Shown here piece after piece: positions 16,546 to 25,248 of a stretch of DNA of 64,000 bases (position 1 is the stretch's first letter; the number at the start of each line of letters is the position of its first letter). A program made the translations under genes and the position numbers. Below the pieces are notes generated by a model. It was not told the origin of the DNA. It was given only the letters and a program-made list of their open reading frames with translations, and searched no databases. The stretch is from Enterocloster aldenensis (GTDB lineage Bacteria > Bacillota > Clostridia > Lachnospirales > Lachnospiraceae): the NCBI RefSeq assembly GCF_003434055.1, contig NZ_QVEX01000005.1, positions 186,001 to 250,000 on the forward strand. The letters run 5' to 3'.

Positions 16546-16574
16546 ATAGTACCCCATTTACATCGATTAGTCAA
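16546..16574 (-). promoter_or_regulatory. Promoter of the NSS transporter gene
   Basis: On the minus strand TTGACT (16574-16569) and TACTAT (16551-16546) are spaced by 17 bases, about 95 bases upstream of the start codon. Confidence 0.55.
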
Positions 16575-16624
16575 AGTTTTAAAGTCAAAAAGTCCGGGAA
16601 CCCATATTAAAATGTGCCTGCCGC

Positions 16625-17560
16625 TTACGCCAGATACGTCACCAACGGAATCGTCACCACCGACAGCACCGAGGTAAGCGCAATGCTCTTGGCTGAAATA
16701 CTCCCGTCCGTTGTGCCATACTCCTTTTCCACCATCATCACCACACTGCCCACCGGCATGGCCATGAGAAGGATGAAGATGCCGTAGGATACCGGGTCCA
16801 CGGGAAGCAGCTTCATAAGCGGTATACAGATGGCGGGTATTACCAGCAGACGTATGGCGGAAAGCACCAGCTGCTTTTTATCCGTCACCAGTTCCCTAAG
16901 GTCGGACTGGGCCACCATGATTCCCACGGTCATCATGGACAGCGGTACGGCGGCATTGCCCACACTGTCCACGAATGTGCCCATCACCTCCGGCACACGG
17001 ATGTGGAATGCAAAGATAAGGATGGCGGCCGCGCATGCCCCTGTCCCTATGTTAAATACCTTTTTCCATGGCAGTTCCGGCTTCTGTCCGTCAGCTGCCG
17101 GGGCATTTCCCATGGCAAGGAGTATGCCGTAGGAATAGACCAAAAGGTTATAGCCCACAATATAGAATGCCACAAATATCACTGCCTCTTCACCGTAAAG
17201 GCTGCGTACCAGAGGAATCCCCATAAATCCCAGGTTGGGGAATATCATCATCAGGCGGTAGCAGTTGACCTCGGCGGCGGAAAGCCCCATGATCCTGGCA
17301 AATATCTTGCTGAGCAGTATCAGCACCACAAAAAAGACAGCCACCAGGATAAGATTCTCCGTAACCATGGCCGTACTGTATGTAATTGTTTTGTTCAGGA
17401 CACCTGAGATAATCAGACACGGATTAAAAATGTTGATAATTGCAGACGAAAGGCTCTTGGCGCCTTCCCCGGATACAATCCCTTTCTTATATGCAGCATA
17501 ACCCGTCAGCATCATAAGGAACAAAATCAGCATCTGCTTTGCAATAATTCCTGCATTCAT
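16625..17560 (-). CDS. AEC-family (auxin efflux carrier-like) transporter
   Basis: A 311-residue membrane protein with about ten helices in two inverted halves. Family features include the N-terminal KKGIVSGEGAKSLSSAIINIFNPCLI and the mid-protein IFPNLGFMGIPLVRSLYG motif. AEC proteins in bacteria export or exchange organic acids such as malate or malonate. The gene lies upstream of the NSS transporter in the same direction but the latter has its own promoter. Confidence 0.8.
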   Translation of the reverse strand: MNAGIIAKQMLILFLMMLTGYAAYKKGIVSGEGAKSLSSAIINIFNPCLIISGVLNKTITYSTAMVTENLILVAVFFVVLILLSKIFARIMGLSAAEVNCYRLMMIFPNLGFMGIPLVRSLYGEEAVIFVAFYIVGYNLLVYSYGILLAMGNAPAADGQKPELPWKKVFNIGTGACAAAILIFAFHIRVPEVMGTFVDSVGNAAVPLSMMTVGIMVAQSDLRELVTDKKQLVLSAIRLLVIPAICIPLMKLLPVDPVSYGIFILLMAMPVGSVVMMVEKEYGTTDGSISAKSIALTSVLSVVTIPLVTYLA

Positions 17561-17859
17561 TCTTATACCTTCTTTATTTACATTGATTCATCCATTGTAG
17601 CTGATTCCTTATGTATTTTCAATGCATTTTCAACGGTTCGTCCTAAAACCCCTGAAAATAGGTTGAGCCGGTAGAAAAGGCCTCCTGCCAATCCCACCGG
17701 CTTATATATATGTGCATCTATATGAAAAGCTCTGACTGCTTGTTTATGGTTAAAGTATACCTGGGATTTGTGACCTAAGTTTGACCAGTTACTAAATAGT
17801 TTATAAAGAGACTTAAGAAAATATGACATTATCTTTTGAATATCTTTTATTTTCTTTTA
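17561..17859. other. Intergenic region upstream of the AEC gene
   Basis: AT-rich to the right. A minus-strand frame at 17578-17829 has no ribosome site and no recognisable domain and is not called. A TATACT on the minus strand near 17755-17760 may serve the AEC gene, with only a weak -35. Confidence 0.4.
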
Positions 17860-17914
17860 TTGACATATAATATTATATGCTGTATAGTATAAATATATTA
17901 TACGACGTATAATA
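17860..17914 (+). promoter_or_regulatory. Promoter and palindromic operator of the padR operon
   Basis: TTGACA at 17860-17865 and TATAGT at 17883-17888 are spaced by 17 bases. TATTATAC (17896-17903) and GTATAATA (17907-17914) form an 8+3+8 inverted repeat at the expected transcription start, a good place for autoregulation by the PadR protein. Confidence 0.65.
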
Positions 17915-17958
17915 TGATGAAACAAATAACATTCAACCAACAGAACAGAGGGATGCTT

Positions 17959-18279
17959 ATGATATTCAACACAGGATCTGCACTTTTGGACGCAATCGTA
18001 TTGGCTGTGGTCTCAAAAGATGCGGATGGGACATACGGATACAAGATTACCCAGGATGTGCGATGCGCCATCGACATATCCGAATCCACCCTATATCCCG
18101 TGCTCCGGCGCCTTCAGAAGGAGGACTGCCTGGAGGTTTACGACATGGCCATTGACGGCAGGAACCGCAGGTATTATAAGATTACGGAAAAGGGACGGGT
18201 ACAGCTGAATTTGTACCGGGGTGAATGGGTAACTTATTCACAGAAGATATCCCAGATATTTAAGGAGGCTAATCTATGA
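17959..18279 (+). CDS. PadR-family transcriptional regulator
   Basis: A 106-residue winged-helix regulator: TYGYKITQDVRCAIDISESTLYPVLRRLQKE is the classic PadR recognition segment, followed by a wing (RRYYKITEKGRVQL) and a short dimerisation helix. ATG 17959 is preferred over the in-frame ATG at 17914 because AGAGGGA lies 5 bases upstream of it and because 17914 falls in the operator. Its stop overlaps the start of the DUF1700 gene (ATGA). It probably represses its own envelope-stress operon. Confidence 0.85.
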   Translation: MIFNTGSALLDAIVLAVVSKDADGTYGYKITQDVRCAIDISESTLYPVLRRLQKEDCLEVYDMAIDGRNRRYYKITEKGRVQLNLYRGEWVTYSQKISQIFKEANL

Positions 18280-19094
18280 CCAGGGATGAGTTTATGAAGG
18301 AGCTTGCGTATCTCTTACAGGATATTCAGGACGAGGACAAGGAAGACGCGCTTCAGTATTACATGGATTATTTTGATGAAGCCGGTCCGGACCGGGAAGC
18401 GGATGTGGTAAGGGAGCTTGGAAGTCCTGAACGGATTGCTTCCATCATCCGGTCCGATATAGCTGGGAATCTGAAGGACGGAGGGGAATTTACGGAAAGC
18501 GGCTATAAGGATGAACGCTTCAGGGACCCCAATTATCAGGTTGTCAAGCGCTTCGACCTGCCTGAGGGCAGGGAACCAAAGTGGCAGGAATCACGCCGGG
18601 ATGACAGGGAACGCCAGGATGGGAGGCAGGAGAATGTCCACGGCGCACAGGGAAGCCGGGACAGCTGGCAGGAGAATGTCCATGACGCACAGGGAAACCA
18701 TGGCCGTCCCCGCCCCAGAACCAGCGGCCCCCTTAAGGTAATCCTGTGGATCATCCTCATCATCGTTGCCGCACCCGTGCTGCTGGGCATCGGAGGCGGC
18801 GCCCTGGGGATTGTGGGCGGTCTGCTGGGAATCCTGGTGGGCGCTCTGGTATTCATCGGGGTGCTGACCATTGCCATGCTCATAAGCGGTGTTGCCATGG
18901 TGCCCTATGGAATCGTACACATATTCATGCACCCGTTAAACGGATTCCTGATTTCTGGGACCGGCCTTATCTTCCTGGGCGTGGGAGTGCTTTTACTTGC
19001 CCTTGCAGTGCTGTTTTACGGAAGGTTCATCCCTTACCTCATACGCGGCATTGTCAATAGCCTGAACCGTCTGCTACACAAAAGGAGGTCATGA
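18276..19094 (+). CDS. DUF1700 (HAAS-domain) membrane protein
   Basis: A 272-residue protein. Residues 1-65 are the DUF1700/HAAS helical domain with the usual ALQYYMDYFDEAG; a hydrophilic linker with two 14-residue repeats (QENVHGAQGSRDSW and relative) follows; from about residue 150 there are four predicted membrane helices. DUF1700 proteins are regularly paired with PadR regulators and are thought to sense or transmit membrane signals. It overlaps padR by four bases. Confidence 0.8.
   Translation: MTRDEFMKELAYLLQDIQDEDKEDALQYYMDYFDEAGPDREADVVRELGSPERIASIIRSDIAGNLKDGGEFTESGYKDERFRDPNYQVVKRFDLPEGREPKWQESRRDDRERQDGRQENVHGAQGSRDSWQENVHDAQGNHGRPRPRTSGPLKVILWIILIIVAAPVLLGIGGGALGIVGGLLGILVGALVFIGVLTIAMLISGVAMVPYGIVHIFMHPLNGFLISGTGLIFLGVGVLLLALAVLFYGRFIPYLIRGIVNSLNRLLHKRRS
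18625..18708 (+). repeat. Two 42-bp in-frame repeats in the DUF1700 gene
   Basis: GGCAGGAGAATGTCCA starts at 18625 and again at 18667, followed in both by a GCACAGGGAA segment. The repeats encode the QENVH-AQG units of the linker. Confidence 0.7.
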
Positions 19095-19096
19095 CC

Positions 19097-19930
19097 ATGA
19101 AGAAATTTATCAAAATCTGCGCGCTGACCGGACTTATACTCCTGCTGGCGGGAATCGGCATTACCTCTGTATCCGCGGCCCTGGGCGGCAGGTACTCAAG
19201 TTATCTGCCCCGGCGCATCTGGTCCATGGTATGGGATGATGAAGATTATATGGAGCATGGATGGAACGATGATGATTTTTCCGATACCCATGATTCCGGT
19301 AAGGGCTGGGTCAGATGGACCGAGGACACGCTGCGGGAGGGCGGGACTGCCGGCCAGAACCCGGGTACGTTTTCTTCCATCCGGAAACTGGATATCGATG
19401 TGGACAAATGTGTCCTGCGTGTATATGAACAGGACGGCATTTCCCAGATAGAAGTCAATGTAAATGATAAGTACGGCGCCACCCAGTGCTATATGGATAA
19501 GGAAACCCTGAAAATCAAGCGGGAACAGAAACGCCGCCGGGGCGAGGATATCCGCATCGAAGTCCTGGTTCCCACGGGCTATGAATTTGATAAGATTTCC
19601 GTTGACATGGGCGCTGCCGAATGCCAGTTCAGCCAGATATACACCAACAAGCTGGATATTGACACGGGCGTGGGCGCTGTCACCTTTACCGGAACAGTTG
19701 CCGGGGATGTGGAACTGGAAACCGGGGTCGGGGATGTGACCCTGAACCTGACCAACCCTGAACAGGATTATAATTACAGGATTGAATGCGGCGTGGGCAC
19801 CATTCAGGTGGGCGGTTCCAGCTATACCATGCTGTCCCATGAAACCCATATCAACAACAACGCAGCCTACAACATGGAACTGGAGTGCGGCGTTGGCTCA
19901 ATAAAAGTTAACTTTAGCGATAGCGTATAG
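19097..19930 (+). CDS. DUF4097-family beta-strand repeat protein with N-terminal membrane helix
   Basis: About 277 residues. One N-terminal membrane helix (ICALTGLILLLAGIGITSV) anchors it, then an acidic stretch and a right-handed beta-strand repeat domain of the DUF4097 type from about residue 110 (VPTGYEFDKISVDMGAAEC, IDTGVGAVTFTGTVAGDVEL, ECGVGTIQVGG). LiaX-like and related proteins with this fold work in cell-envelope stress responses. ATG 19097 has AAGGAGG at a good 8 bases; an ATG at 19091 would be too close. Confidence 0.8.
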   Translation: MKKFIKICALTGLILLLAGIGITSVSAALGGRYSSYLPRRIWSMVWDDEDYMEHGWNDDDFSDTHDSGKGWVRWTEDTLREGGTAGQNPGTFSSIRKLDIDVDKCVLRVYEQDGISQIEVNVNDKYGATQCYMDKETLKIKREQKRRRGEDIRIEVLVPTGYEFDKISVDMGAAECQFSQIYTNKLDIDTGVGAVTFTGTVAGDVELETGVGDVTLNLTNPEQDYNYRIECGVGTIQVGGSSYTMLSHETHINNNAAYNMELECGVGSIKVNFSDSV

Positions 19931-19946
19931 ATAAAGGAGAATTACT

Positions 19947-20132
19947 ATGGAGAAAAAATTGTACCGGTCCAATACCAACAAAATGCTGTGCGGGGTATGC
20001 GGCGGAATCGGGGAATATTTTAACATTGACCCCACCATCGTGCGCCTGATATGGGCCATCTTCATCTGTTCAGGCCCCGGCATCCTGGCCTATTTCATCG
20101 CGGCCCTTATCATGCCCTTGGGCGAGGATTAA
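19947..20132 (+). CDS. PspC-domain protein
   Basis: A 61-residue protein made up of one PspC domain: LYRSNTNKMLCGVCGGIGEY followed by NIDPTIVRLIWAIFI and a hydrophobic end. PspC proteins act in membrane-stress sensing. It has AAAGGAGAA upstream and closes the padR-DUF1700-DUF4097 operon. Its 3' end overlaps the convergent acyltransferase gene by 23 bases. Confidence 0.85.
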   Translation: MEKKLYRSNTNKMLCGVCGGIGEYFNIDPTIVRLIWAIFICSGPGILAYFIAALIMPLGED

Positions 20133-21252
20133 GCCGCTGCTTCACACAGTCCAGTATATACTGGAAAACAAGAGGCAGCGTGATTGCCCACAACAGATAA
20201 AATACCCTGAACTGAGGCAGGTCTTTTGGGAAATAACAATACCAAAGGTCTGCCTTATATTGTTCAAAACTGAATCCTGTAAACATTGACGTGTATTTTG
20301 CAAGGGCCGCGAACACGGTTTTTAAGACCATCAACGCCATGATATGGTGCATCATCACCGCATACGTATGGCTTCCGAAATAACGGACTGCCGGACTGTC
20401 CTTCCATGCAGAGGCCGCTGTGCGTGACACCCTGAGCCAGAATGCGATTCCGGTTGCAGCGGTTATGTAGGGAAGGATATATCCGGTGAAACCATTGCAG
20501 AAAGCCACCGAGTAAATAAGGGGACGCCCCCATACTGCCAGCCCCAGCTGGACGGTCAGAAGGCCCCCGTAATACCATATGCCGGAAATCCGGTCCTTCT
20601 CCTCCAGTTTCTGCCTGTACAGAGTACCCCACTGGTAACAGGGAAGCAGGAACATCATCCGTACCAGGGTCAGCCAGCCCTGCTCAAACCTGCCGCTTAA
20701 GGACAGGCTGATGCCTCCTATGCCAATCCCCATATACACGGCCGTCACCGCATATTCATTATCTGCCGCCTTCCCAAGGACACGCCGCAGCAGCACATTA
20801 GCCATCTCCACCAAAAACAGGGCCGGGACAAACCAGGCAGCCAGGTTATATTCAAACTGGTGTCCTGTTATAAAGGGTTCTATGAGCAGGTTATGAAGGT
20901 TCAGGCTTCCCCCAAAAGCAAACCCGGCGCCGTGAAGGAACTGGGTGATTATCCCATATATCAGGTTATAGGCCATGTACGGCCCCAGAAGGCGGACCGC
21001 CTTCTTCTTTGCATACGCTCCCAGATCATCCTCGCTGCCAGGACGGAAAAAATAACCTGATATGAAGGCAAAGAGCGGCATATGGAAGGAATAATAGGGA
21101 AACAGCCCTCCAATATCCAGATAACTGTTGTTCAGATGCCCGTCCACCACAAAAAACATGCCAAGGGCGGACAGGACAGCGAACTGCATGTTTACGGTGT
21201 TTCCCTTTATCTGTTTCCCAAAAGCGGGAGCTGTATCTTTCATGTACGGCAT
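20110..21252 (-). CDS. Acyltransferase-3 family membrane protein (fucose 4-O-acetylase-like)
   Basis: A 380-residue protein with about ten membrane helices. The N-terminal LSALGMFFVVDGHLNN and FHMPLFAFISGYFF segments fit the acyltransferase-3 family; the usual catalytic His is the H of the VDGH motif. Such enzymes O-acetylate surface sugars. GGAGG at five bases supports ATG 21252; an earlier GTG is less likely. The gene is a separate unit, followed 97 bases upstream by the end of the PTS operon on the same strand, and converges on pspC. Confidence 0.7.
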   Translation of the reverse strand: MPYMKDTAPAFGKQIKGNTVNMQFAVLSALGMFFVVDGHLNNSYLDIGGLFPYYSFHMPLFAFISGYFFRPGSEDDLGAYAKKKAVRLLGPYMAYNLIYGIITQFLHGAGFAFGGSLNLHNLLIEPFITGHQFEYNLAAWFVPALFLVEMANVLLRRVLGKAADNEYAVTAVYMGIGIGGISLSLSGRFEQGWLTLVRMMFLLPCYQWGTLYRQKLEEKDRISGIWYYGGLLTVQLGLAVWGRPLIYSVAFCNGFTGYILPYITAATGIAFWLRVSRTAASAWKDSPAVRYFGSHTYAVMMHHIMALMVLKTVFAALAKYTSMFTGFSFEQYKADLWYCYFPKDLPQFRVFYLLWAITLPLVFQYILDCVKQRLNPRPRA

Positions 21253-21349
21253 AGATTCCTCCACTTGTCTTACAGTTCCATATCATTCTTTGTAAGATAG
21301 TATAATTCATATACCGCGTGAATGCAACCTGCCAGGGACATCCCCCGGC

Positions 21350-23251
21350 TCACCCTCTTCCCTTTATCCCCTCCATGAACCGCCCGAAATCCGGGCACCG
21401 TATACTCTCCTCAATCTTCTCCTTATGGCGGTACCATTTCCCCAGGAAACTGTATATCCCGTTCCGGAACTCATAGCTGCCGTCCGACACATTCATAAAA
21501 ATAATCACCTTCACATACTGCCGTTCCCACAAAAACGGTTCTTTTGTAAATGTCACGTGTACGAACGGGGTAAGGAAGGGGTTCTCCGCCCTTATAAGCG
21601 CTACCTGGTTCCCCAGTTCCTGGCCGAACCGTTCCACATTTTCATATAATATCCTTGCCTCCCCAAAGTCCATCATCTGCATCTCGCAAAGGGTATCAAA
21701 CAAAAATTCAAAATACGTGTCCGGCGTGTCCGCCTCTGCCTCTGTAACCCACAGGCTCCGGTCCATGAACTCGTCAATATTAAAGGACTCCAGGGGCAGG
21801 GATGTCAATGCCTCCATGATATCGGAAAAGCTTTCCACAATGTTGCAGCCCGTATGGATCCACCTGACATATCCGGGAAGGAAATGCAGGGGCACGGTTG
21901 ACACAATCACCTCATTGCCCGTGAACTTCATGGACTTCAGTTCATCCGCACCGCATGTCAGAAGCGTGTTCACATAGTTCCCAAACAATGCCTGCAGCTC
22001 TGTAAAATACATGACCGCCTCCGCCCTGCTGCCGGGGCATACCAGGATCAGGGTCTTGTTCTGCCGTTCCCCGTAGGTGACGATGCACATGTTAAAATAA
22101 ACAGCCAGATAACCGAACTCATTGGAATTTACCTTTATGTCAAGTTCACGTTCCAGTACCTGGACAGCCACATTTGCCACATCCACTGCCAGCGGGTAAT
22201 TGCAGAAAGTATCATTAAGCACCGGATTCTCAATAAGGATGCGGTTCCTGCACCGCTGCGCCATCCGCGGCAGGTGGAGTTTTAAATAGTGGGACAGCTG
22301 CTGTTCCCCTGAGAAATGCAGTCCGAACTTCTCCTCTATCCTCTGGAACATCTTACGGATCACGCCGTCAAACCTTACGTCCTCTGTTCCCGCCTCTTCC
22401 TTAAGGCTCCGGAACTGCAGCATACAGGCCATGTTATGGATTTCTATATCAGGCATGGATATGCCCATGGTCTCCCGCAGCCCGTCGCTGATGCTGACAG
22501 CCATGTCCATGAACCGGCGGGATACCTGAAGGGAGCTGTCAAATTCCACTTCCTTCCTGAACCGGCACCTCTGGGCCGCTATGTAGATTTGAAGGGCCAG
22601 CTCCCTTACAACGGCTTCCGGATAACTGACCCGCAATGCATCTGACCTGGACTTAAGGATTTGCTGTATCTGGCTAATCCGCTCTTCACCATGCCCTGTA
22701 CCCGGGGCCTTCTCCCATTTCCCGTCGTCCCGGAAAAACAGCTCTGCCATACAGCGCCTCAGCGCTGTCTCCGTCCCCTGCAGCCGTATCCCCTTATGGG
22801 AGGCATGGACCACCTTAAGCCCATAAAGCTCCAGCAGCCTGCGGACCTGTCTCATGTCCTGGTTCAGGGTGGAACGGCTTACATAGAGAATCTGCCTCAG
22901 CTCTTCCATGGTTATATAATAATCCAGAGCCAGCAGCTTCCTGGCAATATACTCCACCCGTTCCGGCCCGGTATCCGGTATGCGGTCAAACCGCTCATAC
23001 TGCATCTGTTCCATCAGCAGGCTGAGGGGCTTTAACCCACCCCCGTCATTGGGGACAAGGCGGTATCCCGCGCCCGGTTTTGACATGATGTGCACATCAT
23101 AATCTTTTAAAAGTTCATTCAGCTTGGCCATATCCGTTTTAACGGTCCTCAGGCTTACGCCTGTCTCCAGGGCCATTTCCCTGCTTGTGACAGGTCCCTC
23201 CCTGTCCATCAGCAGGTGCAGATACTGCTTCTGACGCTTCATCAAATACAT
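21350..23251 (-). CDS. PRD-containing BglG/LicR-type transcriptional regulator
   Basis: A 633-residue multidomain regulator: HTH at residues 1-60 (TSREMALETGVSLRTVKTDM), a second HTH near 100 (MEELRQILYVSRSTLNQDMRQ), PRD domains at about 200-400, an EIIB-like segment (LILVCPGSRAEAVMYF) and an EIIA-like C-terminus. PRD2 keeps the first His (LKLHL), but the second conserved His position reads LAVYF, a Tyr, and the EIIA-like part lacks the usual P-H pair. It is the last gene of the PTS operon, so it probably controls it in response to PTS phosphorylation. The start at 23251 follows AAAGGTCACAGG; 23242 is possible. Confidence 0.75.
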   Translation of the reverse strand: MYLMKRQKQYLHLLMDREGPVTSREMALETGVSLRTVKTDMAKLNELLKDYDVHIMSKPGAGYRLVPNDGGGLKPLSLLMEQMQYERFDRIPDTGPERVEYIARKLLALDYYITMEELRQILYVSRSTLNQDMRQVRRLLELYGLKVVHASHKGIRLQGTETALRRCMAELFFRDDGKWEKAPGTGHGEERISQIQQILKSRSDALRVSYPEAVVRELALQIYIAAQRCRFRKEVEFDSSLQVSRRFMDMAVSISDGLRETMGISMPDIEIHNMACMLQFRSLKEEAGTEDVRFDGVIRKMFQRIEEKFGLHFSGEQQLSHYLKLHLPRMAQRCRNRILIENPVLNDTFCNYPLAVDVANVAVQVLERELDIKVNSNEFGYLAVYFNMCIVTYGERQNKTLILVCPGSRAEAVMYFTELQALFGNYVNTLLTCGADELKSMKFTGNEVIVSTVPLHFLPGYVRWIHTGCNIVESFSDIMEALTSLPLESFNIDEFMDRSLWVTEAEADTPDTYFEFLFDTLCEMQMMDFGEARILYENVERFGQELGNQVALIRAENPFLTPFVHVTFTKEPFLWERQYVKVIIFMNVSDGSYEFRNGIYSFLGKWYRHKEKIEESIRCPDFGRFMEGIKGRG

Positions 23252-23268
23252 AACCTGTGACCTTTCCG

Positions 23269-23694
23269 CTACTCCAGCCGGACCGGGACATCCTCCGGCA
23301 AATCGCATATTTCAAATTCCATGTCCTGTTCCCTCAGCTTTTTTAAGGCCTGCAATTCATCCGAGGAACTCTCCCTCACGCTTCCCACGTTCACACGTAC
23401 CAGCCCCTCCAGACTGGGCGAAAGCCCCAAAAGCTGGGAAAACGACCCGGCCACCATGAGGACCGGTTCCCTGGAGTTCCTGTATTGCCCGGCCGCGGCC
23501 CTGGCTTCCTCCACATCCAGAAACACCAGCTCCGCCTGGGGCGGACATGCCATGGTAAGGAGGCTCTGTGCAAAATAATCGAATCTAAGGCCATTGTCAA
23601 TTAAGACAATGACCTTAGCACGTGTTGCATTTATCCATAATAATGCTTTTTTTCCATAAAGGAAGCTGTCATCCACACGAAGAAGTCTTATCAT
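23269..23694 (-). CDS. Mannose-family EIIB-like protein lacking the active-site His
   Basis: A 141-residue protein of the mannose/sorbose EIIB fold. The family's phosphorylation loop (RIDYRLLHWQ in the paralogue at 26882) reads RVDDSFLYGK here, with Tyr13 at the His position. The rest of the fold is kept, including a hydrophobic beta strand (AKVIVLIDNGL) and the end segment EFEICDLPEDVPVRL. It lies between EIIA and the regulator. As it cannot carry a phosphate in the usual way, it may be a regulatory partner of EIIA or the regulator. Ribosome site weak. Confidence 0.75.
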   Translation of the reverse strand: MIRLLRVDDSFLYGKKALLWINATRAKVIVLIDNGLRFDYFAQSLLTMACPPQAELVFLDVEEARAAAGQYRNSREPVLMVAGSFSQLLGLSPSLEGLVRVNVGSVRESSSDELQALKKLREQDMEFEICDLPEDVPVRLE

Positions 23695-23723
23695 CTGTCA
23701 TACATACCTCAGGGCCTGCCTGT

Positions 23724-24113
23724 TCAAACACGCTCCAGCAGTCCATTCACCCACACCATCTGTTCCCTTGAGCGTTCCAGCATATCCTCCATGTTTTCCC
23801 TGGAAGGCATGGAACCGCTTAAGATTGTCTCTATGACAAAAGGAAGGTTGACGCCTGCGAATACCTGGAACTGCTCCCTTCCGGCCCACAATTCCATAAT
23901 TTTCTGGGTCACGCTCCCTCCCAAAAGATCGGTAAACACAATGACCGGTTCCCCGGGCGCAAAGGAGTTTAAAAGCCGCTCCATGTCCTCCGGAAATTCT
24001 GAATCTTCCATGTAGGCGCACACTGCATGGAGTCCCTCCACCTGGGTTACCAGGCGTATGGTATCCACATATCCCAGCGCCAGCCTGCCATGGGTTGCTA
24101 TTATATACTGCAT
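23724..24113 (-). CDS. Mannose-family PTS EIIA component
   Basis: A 129-residue EIIA of the mannose family. The active His is His8 in YIIATHG, and FTDLLGGSVTQKIMELW is the second conserved segment. EIIA accepts phosphate from HPr and passes it to EIIB. It follows the SIS-enzyme gene by 15 bases in the operon. Confidence 0.85.
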   Translation of the reverse strand: MQYIIATHGRLALGYVDTIRLVTQVEGLHAVCAYMEDSEFPEDMERLLNSFAPGEPVIVFTDLLGGSVTQKIMELWAGREQFQVFAGVNLPFVIETILSGSMPSRENMEDMLERSREQMVWVNGLLERV

Positions 24114-24128
24114 ATTCCGTCCCCCATG

Positions 24129-25235
24129 TTAAGATTCAAACCGCACATTCAGCTCTTTGCCCGCATCGTCATGATTGGCAACCACGGAACTTAAGCCCAT
24201 ATCCCTGGCCGCAACATGGCTTAATACCTGGAACGGGATCAGATACTCAATAGCTGTAAGGAATTCGCATTCCACAAAATCGCTGACAATGGAATGTGCA
24301 TCTGTCACCGGGTCATCCGGGGACGCCACCATGAAGCAGTTATGGGTATGCCTCCTGCACCACTGCACAAGCTCATCCATCCGGTCCCGCTCCGGCTCCC
24401 TGGGGCATAGAAAGAACAGCACACTTCCTTCCTTTACAGGCTGGTTCTGGCCATGCATGAACTCCTCGCACTCATAACTCATACAAGGCTTTAAGGTGGT
24501 TTCCAAAAGCTTCAGCCCGCCTTCCACCGCAGTGGCATAGTTGGCCCCATATCCCAGGAAGGTGAAGCTGCCGGCTTCCAGCAATACCTGTCTGTGGGCC
24601 TCATACCACGACAGCGTGCGTTCTGCTGCCAGAGCAACACTCCGGGGCAGGGACTCAAATGCCTCCAAATACCCGTCGTACTCACTCTTAAGGATCCGTC
24701 CAAGGGCATATGCCGCTTCCACCACGCAGAGCATCAGGATGGCCATGGATGCCACATGTCCCTTTGTCTCAGGAAAACTCTCCTCATCCCCGCTCCGTTT
24801 CTCTATTACTATATCACACTCCCTGGCCAGTACGCCATCCCTTAAAAGCGTTGTACATATAACCGGTATCCCCATTTCCCTGGCTTTCCTTGCAACATAC
24901 ACCGGACCCCTGGTGCGGCCGGACTGGGCCGGACATATGACCAGCATTTCTTCCGGTTCATACATGCCGTTAACATTAAATCCGCTGTGGTTCATGAACA
25001 GGGTGGGATAACTTGTGGCCGCCTCCACCTTAAGAAGCTTTTCCATCATGAATCCCACAACAACACCTGCATTATATGGGGAGCCGTGACCGCTCAGATA
25101 CACCCGCTTCACAGGGTGGGTCATGAAATGCTTCACAAAATCCCCGCAGTAATACTCCCTGTTGTCCAGGATCTCCCTTATCACATCCGGTTCTGCCTTA
25201 ATACAATCCATCATCGCGTTTTCATTCATATCCAT
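24129..25235 (-). CDS. SIS-domain sugar-phosphate enzyme (FrlB/GfrF deglycase-like)
   Basis: A 368-residue double-SIS protein. Phosphosugar-binding signatures are SGHGSPYNAG near residue 48 and CPAQSGRTRG near 103; the second half has YGANYATAVEGGLKLLETT and EEFMHGQ, as in GlmS-isomerase-related enzymes such as fructoselysine-6-phosphate deglycase. In Salmonella the glucoselysine PTS (gfr) pairs mannose-type EII proteins with two such deglycases. It sits among the PTS genes here, so it likely processes the phosphorylated import product. Substrate is inferred only. The start has AAAGG upstream; 25229 is an alternative. Confidence 0.75.
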   Translation of the reverse strand: MDMNENAMMDCIKAEPDVIREILDNREYYCGDFVKHFMTHPVKRVYLSGHGSPYNAGVVVGFMMEKLLKVEAATSYPTLFMNHSGFNVNGMYEPEEMLVICPAQSGRTRGPVYVARKAREMGIPVICTTLLRDGVLARECDIVIEKRSGDEESFPETKGHVASMAILMLCVVEAAYALGRILKSEYDGYLEAFESLPRSVALAAERTLSWYEAHRQVLLEAGSFTFLGYGANYATAVEGGLKLLETTLKPCMSYECEEFMHGQNQPVKEGSVLFFLCPREPERDRMDELVQWCRRHTHNCFMVASPDDPVTDAHSIVSDFVECEFLTAIEYLIPFQVLSHVAARDMGLSSVVANHDDAGKELNVRFES

Positions 25236-25248
25236 ATTACCTTTCTTA

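Noticed and set aside
17578..17829. An 83-codon minus-strand frame upstream of the AEC gene
   Set aside because: No ribosome site, no domain and an unusual composition; it overlaps the likely AEC promoter.
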